From positions 1 to 27,796 of the forward strand of contig CAUZDY010000037.1 in NCBI GenBank assembly GCA_963578805.1: DNA of 27,796 nucleotides. The letters run 5' to 3'. Positions 20,901 through 27,796 of the stretch are shown here, piece after piece; within the stretch, counting starts at the first letter, position 1, and each line of letters opens with the position of its first letter. Made by a program: the position numbers and the translations under genes. This DNA is from CAUZIB01 sp963578805. Its GTDB lineage: Bacteria > Acidobacteriota > Vicinamibacteria > Vicinamibacterales > UBA8438. The notes under the pieces are model-generated. The model searched no databases. It saw only the letters and a program-made list of their open reading frames with translations, and was not told where the DNA came from.

Positions 20901-23900
20901 CTAGAGCGCTGCATGCCCGGCCGTATCGTCTTGACGTAACCCGTCGAATGCTGGGGCCTCGGCACCTGAAGGAGGAACATCGTCCACGGCGTGGCCTCTG
21001 AAGAGACGACGCATCCCTCGGCTGAAATCATCCAGTATCAAATACTCGATCGGCACGAGTATCAATGTGATGAAGGTGGCAAAGAGGACGCCAAAGGCCA
21101 GTGACACGGCCATCGGAAGGAGAAACTCGGCATCGAAGCTTCGTTCGAGCATCAGCGGTGTAAGCCCGATGAAGGTTGTCAGAGACGTCAGCAAAATCGG
21201 TCGAAACCGTGACACGCCCGCCTCGCGGATCGCCGTGTGAAGGTCGACGTGTTTCCCTTGTCTCCGGTTGATGTACGACACCATGACCAGGCTGTCGTTG
21301 ACGACGACGCCTGACAATGCAATCAGGCCAAACATCGACATCATGCTGAGCGTGACATCCATTAGCATGTGTCCCCATACCGCACCCACTAATCCGAATG
21401 GAATGGCGCTCATGATGATGAGAGGTTGTACGTAAGACCCGAGTGGAATGGCGAGCAGCGCGAAGATGGCCAGCAGGGCGATCATGAATCCTATCTGGAG
21501 ACCGGCGATGCCCTCCGCCTGCTCGGCTTGCATACCCTGAAAGGACCAGTAGACCCCAGGGTGGCTCTCGAGCACGGTCGGCAGAATCCAAGCTTCAAGG
21601 TCGCTGTTGACCTCGGCCGCCGACGTAACGGTTGAATCGACCGAAGCGGTCACGTTGACCGCGCGGTTTCGATCCACCCGTTTGATGGAGGCGAACCCCC
21701 GACCCGGTTCAACCTCGGCCACTTGACTGAATGGCACCTCTCCGCCGGTCGGGGTGCGGATCCTCATATTCTCGAGGTTCCCGAGCGACCGACGCTGGTC
21801 GGCTGGATACCTCACCATCACGCGGATGTCATCTCGACCGCGCTGTATCCGCTGTGCTTCCTCACCATAGAAAGCCTGCCGGACTTGTCGTCCCAGGTCC
21901 TGCAGACTCAGTCCGAGTGTCTCGGCAGCCGGTTTGATACCAAGCTTCATCTCTTCCTTGCCTTCAAGAAACGAGTCGCTGAGTCCATGGACGCCAGTGT
22001 AGTTTCGCAGCGCGTTCTTCACCGCGTCGGCAGCCGATCGAATCTCGTCGACGTCGCCGCCCGTGAGCATGACGTTGACGTCTTCGCCAGGGGACATGGC
22101 TGACGCGTTGAAGCCGACCTCGACCGCCTCCGGAATCGGCCCGGTCAGATCGCGCCACCGATTGCCGAGTGTTTCGCTTGTGTACTGGCGGTCTTGCGAC
22201 GGGATAAGCTCGATCGTGACTTCTCCGAGGTGTGACGCGCTTCTTCCACCCATCTGTATCGGGCCTTCCCGTGAACTCATTGGTTGATCACCGACCGAGC
22301 CGAACATGTGCACGAAGTAGTCCGTATCGGTCTCGTCGTTCAGCTCGCGTCTAAGCTTCTCCGCGCCTACTTGGAGCCGCTCCACGGCGTCAGCGGTCAA
22401 GGAGGCCGGCGAGCCCAGCGGCATCGTGACTGATGCCGACATGAACGGGGCTTCAATGGGCGGGAAGAACTGAAACTTTGTCCATCCCCCGAGCACCATC
22501 CCCAGAGTGATGATCAGGGTCGACATGAAGAGAGCGGTGGTGAGGTATCTCCACCGCAGGGCAAGTTCAAGGATCGGTTGGTAAACCTTCTGGATGAATC
22601 GTTTGAGCCCGTTCGCAAAGAGGAGCTGAAATCGGCGCCAAGGTCCTGGTGTTCGCTGCTTGAGATGCGCGAGGTGAGCCGGCAAGATGCAGAGCGACTC
22701 GATCAGAGAGAAGACCAGGCAGGGGATGACGATGAGGGGGATCACGACGAAGAATTTTCCCAGGATCCCCGGAACGAACATCAGCGGGGTGAAGGCGGCC
22801 ACCGTGGTGAGCACGGCAAAGACGACCGGGGTAGCGATCTCCTTCGCGCCCTCAATCGCCCCGTGGACGCCGTCGTCATGTTGCTCCATGTGGGAATGGA
22901 TGTTCTCTCCCACGATGATGGCGTCGTCCACGACGATTCCGAGCACCAGGATGAAAGCGAACAATGAGAGAACGTTGACCGTGACGTCGAGGCCGGGCAT
23001 CAGCAGAATCGCGCCCAAGAACGAGATCGGGATTCCGATGCTGACCCAGAAGGCAAGACGGAGCTCGAGAAACAATGCCAGCAGCACGAACACAAGCACA
23101 AACCCAGTGAGGCCGTTACGGAACAGGGTGCTAAGGCGGTTGCTGAGCACCACTGACTGGTCCTGCCAGATAGATGCGGAGATTCCCTCCGGAAGAAACC
23201 CCTGTTTTCCCTCGACGTACTTGTGCACCAAGGCGGCGATCTCCAATGCACCCTGGTCACCGGTCCGGAACACGGAGAGTAAGATCGTCGGCTCGTTGTT
23301 GAACCGTGCAGATTGATCGGTTTCTGCGAAGCCGTCGACGACGTTGGCGACGTCGCGGAGGTGCAGCCGTGTACCGTCTGCGGCGGTCAGGAGGATGAGT
23401 TCCTCGTAATCTGATCCTTGATAGGCTTGCCCGATCGTCCGCAGCAGGATCTCGCCGCTCTCGGCCCGGACCGACCCGCCTGGCATGTCGAGCGACGACC
23501 GACGCACCGCCAATGCCACATCATCGAACGTCAAGCCGTGACGCCGCAGTGCAACCTCTGAGATTTCGATTGAGATTTCGTAGGGACGGGCGCCCGTGAT
23601 CTCAACCTGTGAGATCCCCTGGACCGCTGACAGCTCATCACGGATCTGCTCGGCGAGCACGGTTAAGGTGAACTCGTCCACCCTGCCAGATACCGCGACG
23701 TCCACGACCTGGTTTCGCGCGACCAGCTCGGTGATGATCGGCTTCTCTGTCTCTACCGGAAACGTATCGATGGCGTCGACTCGGCTCTTGATCTCGTCGA
23801 CCACTCTTCGCGCATCGGCACCCAGTTCAAGCTCGACCAGCACCGTCCCCCCGCCTTCGGACGCCGTCGACGTGATCTCCTTGATGCCATCAAGGCCTTG

Positions 23901-24116
23901 GATCGCTTCTTCGACCCGTATCGAAACCGCCTCCTCGACCTCCTCAGGTGCAGCACCCAGATAGGGAACCTGGATGCTGATCATGTCGAGCTCAAACTCC
24001 GGAAACACTTCCGAGTTGACACTGAGCATCGAGATGGCCCCGCTGACGACGATGAAGACCATTAATAGATTGGCGGCGACCGGATTTTTCGCAAACCAGG
24101 AGATCATTCCATTCAC
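20901..24116 (-). CDS. RND-family efflux pump (AcrB/MexB-like inner-membrane transporter)
   Basis: A 1071-residue proton-driven exporter with the complete RND layout: one N-terminal helix (NPVAANLLMVFIVVSGAISM), a periplasmic porter half, helices 2-6, a second porter half, and helices 8-12. Helix 4 carries GIVVDDAIIVGEN with the proton-relay pair Asp397-Asp398. Helix 10 reads SGVVVNDSLVMVSYINRR, so the AcrB-type Lys of the relay is replaced by Asn-Asp, as is usual in the branch of RND proteins related to hydrophobe or metabolite exporters. The SVNSEVFPEFELDMISIQVP start is characteristic of that branch. Substrate cannot be told. GTG at 24116 overlaps the adaptor stop as GTGA, so the two are translationally coupled. 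It is the last gene of the operon. A short GGCGC-ATC-GCGCC hairpin (20845-20857) lies beyond its stop. Confidence 0.95.
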   Translation of the reverse strand: MNGMISWFAKNPVAANLLMVFIVVSGAISMLSVNSEVFPEFELDMISIQVPYLGAAPEEVEEAVSIRVEEAIQGLDGIKEITSTASEGGGTVLVELELGADARRVVDEIKSRVDAIDTFPVETEKPIITELVARNQVVDVAVSGRVDEFTLTVLAEQIRDELSAVQGISQVEITGARPYEISIEISEVALRRHGLTFDDVALAVRRSSLDMPGGSVRAESGEILLRTIGQAYQGSDYEELILLTAADGTRLHLRDVANVVDGFAETDQSARFNNEPTILLSVFRTGDQGALEIAALVHKYVEGKQGFLPEGISASIWQDQSVVLSNRLSTLFRNGLTGFVLVFVLLALFLELRLAFWVSIGIPISFLGAILLMPGLDVTVNVLSLFAFILVLGIVVDDAIIVGENIHSHMEQHDDGVHGAIEGAKEIATPVVFAVLTTVAAFTPLMFVPGILGKFFVVIPLIVIPCLVFSLIESLCILPAHLAHLKQRTPGPWRRFQLLFANGLKRFIQKVYQPILELALRWRYLTTALFMSTLIITLGMVLGGWTKFQFFPPIEAPFMSASVTMPLGSPASLTADAVERLQVGAEKLRRELNDETDTDYFVHMFGSVGDQPMSSREGPIQMGGRSASHLGEVTIELIPSQDRQYTSETLGNRWRDLTGPIPEAVEVGFNASAMSPGEDVNVMLTGGDVDEIRSAADAVKNALRNYTGVHGLSDSFLEGKEEMKLGIKPAAETLGLSLQDLGRQVRQAFYGEEAQRIQRGRDDIRVMVRYPADQRRSLGNLENMRIRTPTGGEVPFSQVAEVEPGRGFASIKRVDRNRAVNVTASVDSTVTSAAEVNSDLEAWILPTVLESHPGVYWSFQGMQAEQAEGIAGLQIGFMIALLAIFALLAIPLGSYVQPLIIMSAIPFGLVGAVWGHMLMDVTLSMMSMFGLIALSGVVVNDSLVMVSYINRRQGKHVDLHTAIREAGVSRFRPILLTSLTTFIGLTPLMLERSFDAEFLLPMAVSLAFGVLFATFITLILVPIEYLILDDFSRGMRRLFRGHAVDDVPPSGAEAPAFDGLRQDDTAGHAAL

Positions 24117-26197
24117 GACGTTGCCTCTCGCACACTGTCACTAAGTTCGGCAGCGACTTCGTCCTGAAGGCGACTGAGTTGATCGATCGGCCCGTCGACC
24201 TTGACGGCATGAACCACGGCACCTGACCGTCTGTCGAGGAGATTCGCCGTGATTCGGATAGTGTTTCCGATTCGCTGGATAGCCCCGCTGACGATCCACA
24301 AAGCGCTACGCTCCTCGGTTGCGACGGCAACCGAGGACAGCATGCTGAGCTGATTTGTGACGGCGGTTGTGATGGCCTCGGCGAGAGCGACATCCCCTGG
24401 CCTTCGGCTCACGTTCGCGAACGGTAGCACCGAAATGGGATTCGCAGTCACACGGTCCATCCTCTCCGCGGGTTCGGTGGTATCGAGCGCGTCGACGATG
24501 CTGTCGCCGATGGCGGCGGCCAGCTCGGCGCGAAATCGCGGCAGGTCGCTGACGGGGCCATCGATCTTCACAGAGTTGACGACCTCGCCACCCTGGTCCA
24601 CGACTCGAGCTGTGACGCGGACCACGTCGCCGACTTGCTGCACGCCGCCCCTCACCACCAGATTGGCCTCGCTCGGGAATGTCACGACTGAGAGCGATTC
24701 CATCGCTTTCAGTCGCGTGGTCACTGCTCGGGTGAGATCTACGCCCAAGTCGGCATCGCGATCCTCCAGGTTGATCTCTTCGAACGGAAGAACGGCAACG
24801 ACAGCACGTGTGGGGAGTGGAGCTGACTCTGGCAGCATCGCCGCCGGAGGCGCTTGCGGTACGGGTTCCGGCCTGGGATGGGGTAGCGGGTCGTCGAGCA
24901 ACTCACGCAGCCACTGTGGCCGTTCAGGCTCTCTAGTCAGGGCGGTGGCGGTCGACTCGACCGCCACCGCCTCCGTGTTGCCTTCAGGTGAGGTCCGTTC
25001 CGGCGGTGTCGTCGCCTCCGCTATCCGATCGACGTCGATGACCTGAACCAACATATTTTCGGTCGGGCTGTTGAGGGCGGAGACGGCGACCAACTCGCCG
25101 GCCGAGAGCCCACCTTTGAGAAACACCGACTCCGCAGTCGCGCGGAGGATCTCGACATCACGGAAGTGCACGCGGTTGTCGGGGTCAATCACAAGAACCT
25201 GATTGCGACCGCGCAGGGCCGCCCGCGGAACGACTGCGATGTCGGCGAACGCTCGGCCCTCGATCTCGGCTTCCACATACATACCCACTGCCAGCGGCGG
25301 CCGCTGTGGGTCGGAACCAGACGCGTAAGGGTTCTGCACCTCGGCAACCATCTGCACCATCCGGCTCACGGGATCAATCTCGCTCTCGGTTCGCACCACT
25401 CGGCCATTCCACTCATACCTGGTTCCTGCGAACGTCGTCCTCAGGGTGACCCTGGGGCCACGGAGATTCGAACTGCCTCGATAATCCAGCGGGAGGTCGA
25501 GATAGGCGAGCTCTTCATCTGGGAGCGCAAGTCCGACCTCGGCCACATCGACCGCATAGACCGTGGCGATTGGACCGCCGACTGTGACGAACTGACCGAC
25601 GTCCACGTTCTTGGCCCGCACGCGACCAGCATACGGAGCGAGCACATCCGCTCGCTCGAGGTCTCGCGCGGCCCGTTCCACGGTGGATTCGGCCGCGGCG
25701 ACGGACGCGCGCGCATCCTCGAGTTGGGGTTTTCGCAACGTCAACTCGCGTGGGTCGCCTCGACCAAGAGCGTTCCATTCTCGCTGCGCGACCTCCGCTT
25801 CTGCTTCTTCCTGCGCGAGCCGAAGACGAGCTTGCGCCAGCTGCGATCTTGCACTGACGACGGCCTGCTCGTAGTCGAAGCGGTCGAGCTTGAGGAGCAC
25901 GTCGCCATTTTCGAAGAAGCCACCCGGGACAAACGATGGCGCGACCCACGTCACTCGGCCCGAAATTTCTGGCACGAGCTGGGTTTCGGTTCGAGGGCGA
26001 ACGGTGCCCTGGCTGGCTATCGACATCCGAACGGTCTCCAGGGTCACCACTGTTGCGCGTACACCAGGCGGCGCGACCGTCGGCACCTGTGTGTCGACCT
26101 CTGGACGGTTGCGAACGATAGTCACAGCCACGAAACCAGCCACACCAAGGACGATCAAGGGGGACAGAATTTTCACAAGACGAATTATCGTACCCAT
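24113..26197 (-). CDS. RND periplasmic adaptor fused to two TolB-like domains
   Basis: A 694-residue adaptor, nearly twice the usual 350-420. Residues 8-28 are an N-terminal membrane anchor. The lipoyl/hairpin part is clear: GTVRPRTETQLVPEISGRV (64-82), a coiled coil (112-185), then DVLAPYAGRVRAKNVDVGQF (184-203). The beta-barrel and membrane-proximal domains run to about 390. A Pro/Glu-rich linker (391-464) leads to two homologous units. Unit one is 465-572 (AVVAVLPFEEINLEDRDADL, VVRGGVQQVGDVVRVTARVV, DGPVSDLPRFRAELAAAIGD). Unit two is 587-690 (PISVLPFANVSRRPGDVALA, VSGAIQRIGNTIRITANLLD, DGPIDQLSRLQDEVAAELSD). These match the TolB-like domain (COG5616 type: 'VLPF-x-N-x-S ... G-x-h-R-x-T-A-x-L-h-D') usually found next to adenylate cyclase or TPR modules. 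I know of no adaptor with this tail. ATG at 26197 lies three bases after the channel gene's stop. Confidence 0.92.
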   Translation of the reverse strand: MGTIIRLVKILSPLIVLGVAGFVAVTIVRNRPEVDTQVPTVAPPGVRATVVTLETVRMSIASQGTVRPRTETQLVPEISGRVTWVAPSFVPGGFFENGDVLLKLDRFDYEQAVVSARSQLAQARLRLAQEEAEAEVAQREWNALGRGDPRELTLRKPQLEDARASVAAAESTVERAARDLERADVLAPYAGRVRAKNVDVGQFVTVGGPIATVYAVDVAEVGLALPDEELAYLDLPLDYRGSSNLRGPRVTLRTTFAGTRYEWNGRVVRTESEIDPVSRMVQMVAEVQNPYASGSDPQRPPLAVGMYVEAEIEGRAFADIAVVPRAALRGRNQVLVIDPDNRVHFRDVEILRATAESVFLKGGLSAGELVAVSALNSPTENMLVQVIDVDRIAEATTPPERTSPEGNTEAVAVESTATALTREPERPQWLRELLDDPLPHPRPEPVPQAPPAAMLPESAPLPTRAVVAVLPFEEINLEDRDADLGVDLTRAVTTRLKAMESLSVVTFPSEANLVVRGGVQQVGDVVRVTARVVDQGGEVVNSVKIDGPVSDLPRFRAELAAAIGDSIVDALDTTEPAERMDRVTANPISVLPFANVSRRPGDVALAEAITTAVTNQLSMLSSVAVATEERSALWIVSGAIQRIGNTIRITANLLDRRSGAVVHAVKVDGPIDQLSRLQDEVAAELSDSVREATS

Positions 26198-26200
26198 GAG

Positions 26201-27637
26201 TTACTGACCATCCAAGTCTAAAAGCTGGACAGGAGCTTCGAGTTTTTCAAAGCCCCCACCCAACGCGAGATACAGGTCGACACGGTTCTCCAGTCGAATT
26301 CGTCGAGCGGCAATTAACTCCGCCTCTGCGCTAACGGCCGAGCGCTGAGAGTCGAGAACGGTGATGTACGTCTCGAGTCCGGCTCGGTATCTCTCCTCGG
26401 CCAGACGCTCCGCAGCCCGAGCCTGCAGGGTCGATTCGGCGAGGTGAAGTTCCCGCTCGACAAAAAACTCTTCGGCGGCAAGGGCGGTCTCAACCTCCGA
26501 ATATGCTGTCAGTGCGGCGTTGGCGTAGCTGGCGAGCGCCTCGGCTCCCCTGGCCTCAGCTCGGTCTACCTGGGCGCGCAAGCGTCCGCCTTGCCAGAGT
26601 GGAGCCACGATATTTCCGAGCAAGCTCCAGACACCGAAGTTGCCGTCGATGAGCGACCTCAGTCCGTCTGTTGCCGTACCCGTCGCACCGGTAATGCTGA
26701 GTCGCGGGAGTAGGTCGGCTCTCGCTACGTCGGTCCTGACAAAGAACGCTGTGAGTTCCCGTTCGGCGGCTACCAGGTCGGGTCGTCGAGCGACTAGGTC
26801 GGCGGGCATACCGGCCGGGACAGAGGGCGTAATTTGTGGGAGCCTGGCTGGCGTGTCGAAGATGCCATCGGGGTACTGGCCGAGCAGTAATTCGAGCTGT
26901 CGGGTGGCCCCGTCGAGTTGCTGCCGGCGTTGCTGTAGCTGAGCTTCCGCATTGGAAAGGTTGAGCAAGGCAAGTCGCAGATCGAGCGCTGGACGGATGC
27001 CTGCTTCGAAACGGTCTTGCACCTGTTCTGCTACCGACCGAAAGCTCCGGACGGTTTTGAGCGACAGGTCGATCTGTTGCTGAGCCTCCGCGACTGCGAA
27101 CCAAGCCTTCGTAGTCTGCCCCGCAATCGATAGCTGTGCGCCGCGGAGGTCCGCAGCCGAGGCCTGGAGGTCGGCGAGGGCGGCTCGTGCCGTGTTGCGG
27201 AGTCGACCCCAGAGGTCAATCTCCCACGACACATCGAGCGAAACGCCGTAGTTCGTCGACACCGTGCTCAGCACACGACCCTGGCTACCGGGAATCGGGA
27301 ACCCGACGAAGTTCTGCTTCCGGCGTCCGCCGTTGAAGGTTCCCTGTACGGTTGGTCGAAGGTCTCCTTCGGCGGCTCGAGCATCCGCCGCCGCTTGCTC
27401 AAGTCTCGCCGCCGCAGCACGAAGGTCGTAGTTCCGGGACAGCGCAACGTTAACCGCCTCCGCCAGGCCCCCGTCACCGAAATCCTCCCACCACATAACC
27501 TCAAGCTGGTCGTCTGGCAGTTCTCGAGCGGTCCAATTTTGCGGCAAGGTAATATCGAGCGTCGGGTGCTCGACGGGTAGGGCAGACGCGCATCCTCCTG
27601 CGAGTATTGCGACCGCCGCAAGAGCGCGGACGTTCAT
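26201..27637 (-). CDS. Outer-membrane efflux channel lipoprotein (OprM/NodT type)
   Basis: A 478-residue TolC-family channel with a lipoprotein signal: a short hydrophobic core ending LAGGC, lipid-bearing Cys16. Two outer-membrane-factor repeats are visible, each with a long alpha-helical pair. In the first, AVNVALSRNYDLRAAAARLE (about 61-80) begins the helical barrel, with WEIDLWGRLRNTARAALADL near 139-158, a stretch typical of NodT/OprM proteins. In the second, ARRPDLVAAERELTAFFVRT and the run ARAAERLAEERYRAGLETYI near the C-terminus follow the same pattern. It forms the exit duct for the RND pump encoded after it. GGAGGAAG precedes the ATG at 27637. Its start overlaps the stop of the frame coming from the right edge (ATGA), and its stop is three bases from the adaptor ATG, so the genes form one operon. 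Confidence 0.94.
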   Translation of the reverse strand: MNVRALAAVAILAGGCASALPVEHPTLDITLPQNWTARELPDDQLEVMWWEDFGDGGLAEAVNVALSRNYDLRAAAARLEQAAADARAAEGDLRPTVQGTFNGGRRKQNFVGFPIPGSQGRVLSTVSTNYGVSLDVSWEIDLWGRLRNTARAALADLQASAADLRGAQLSIAGQTTKAWFAVAEAQQQIDLSLKTVRSFRSVAEQVQDRFEAGIRPALDLRLALLNLSNAEAQLQQRRQQLDGATRQLELLLGQYPDGIFDTPARLPQITPSVPAGMPADLVARRPDLVAAERELTAFFVRTDVARADLLPRLSITGATGTATDGLRSLIDGNFGVWSLLGNIVAPLWQGGRLRAQVDRAEARGAEALASYANAALTAYSEVETALAAEEFFVERELHLAESTLQARAAERLAEERYRAGLETYITVLDSQRSAVSAEAELIAARRIRLENRVDLYLALGGGFEKLEAPVQLLDLDGQ

Positions 27638-27796
27638 CGTCTTCCTCCGGTGTGTGCGGGTACAGCGACGGATTGCGGCGACGGTGCCTCCAAGCCGGCG
27701 GTACCAAACTGTATTAGCGACGCCAACATGTCACTCGGGTCTGGGCCACGTTTAGCCTGAGATAGAAACGACTCACACCACATCATCGTGTGTGCC
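27634..27796 (-). CDS. C-terminal part of an unidentified gene at the right edge (possibly TetR-type regulator)
   Basis: A minus-strand frame is open from the window edge through 53 codons and stops at TGA (27634-27636), overlapping the ATG of the efflux channel gene as ATGA. The visible translation includes MMWCESFLSQAKRGPDPSDM followed by LASLIQFGTAGLEAP and a loose tail ending GGRR. Efflux operons of this kind often begin with a TetR/AcrR regulator, and a helical end with '...LIQFGTAGLE' would suit its C-terminus, but the piece is too short to name a family. The channel gene's ribosome site lies inside this frame, which supports real coding. Confidence 0.5.
   Translation of the reverse strand, partial: AHTMMWCESFLSQAKRGPDPSDMLASLIQFGTAGLEAPSPQSVAVPAHTGGRR

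Noticed and set aside
20859..20969. Ten-base inverted repeat (TCAGGTGCCG ... CGGCACCTGA)
   Set aside because: The arms are about 90 bases apart and one lies in the RND coding region; likely chance.
25166..26221. 351-codon plus-strand frame opposite the efflux adaptor
   Set aside because: Long antisense frames are common opposite GC-rich genes; the translation is His/Arg-rich with no motif, while the minus strand encodes a clear adaptor.

Overview
The window looks like chromosomal DNA from a GC-rich Gram-negative aerobe. Outer-membrane efflux parts, lipoprotein signals and periplasmic quinoproteins show the envelope type. Taken together, PQQ quinoproteins with a fused cytochrome c, an esterase-713-like enzyme, a BlaI-type remnant, TolB-like (COG5616-type) domains and a dedicated GlnRS resemble Acidobacteriota (Vicinamibacteria-like). 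That placement is inference; no rRNA or other marker gene is present. No tRNA, rRNA, CRISPR array, insertion sequence or phage gene was seen.

Layout. Bases 1-173 hold the start of a PQQ alcohol dehydrogenase that runs off the left edge. A secreted esterase (558-1700) and a cold-shock protein (1812-2018) follow on the plus strand. From 2332 to 10965 nearly everything is on the minus strand: a cytochrome c-PQQ quinoprotein, a membrane-anchored MutS-like ATPase, a small secreted Cys protein, a CPA2 antiporter, a membrane-anchored HtrA-like protein that has lost its catalytic triad, and a radical SAM enzyme. The gap at 10966-11388 contains an undescribed decayed BlaI/MecI-type gene (in-frame stop, DNA-binding half missing). 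A second antiporter, NhaP-type with a C-terminal NAD-binding domain, starts at 11389, apparently from a leaderless promoter. A secreted alpha/beta hydrolase converges on it.

Bases 14066-17714 form a plus-strand operon: gltX, glnS and a secreted beta-rich protein whose start overlaps the glnS stop (ATGA). A strong hairpin separates it from a convergent DinB-family gene. A YfcC-type transporter and a TlpA-like lipoprotein thioredoxin with a C-terminal Cys cluster follow.

Bases 20901-27796 (minus strand) form a tightly coupled tripartite efflux operon: outer-membrane lipoprotein channel, periplasmic adaptor, RND pump. An open frame running in from the right edge overlaps the channel gene by ATGA and may be a regulator. 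The most unusual gene of the window is the adaptor. After a normal membrane-fusion-protein core it carries a Pro-rich linker and two tandem TolB-like domains of the sort usually attached to signalling proteins. Second in interest is the neighbourhood of the triad-less HtrA-like PDZ protein and an antiporter whose usual aspartate pair reads Asn-Asn.
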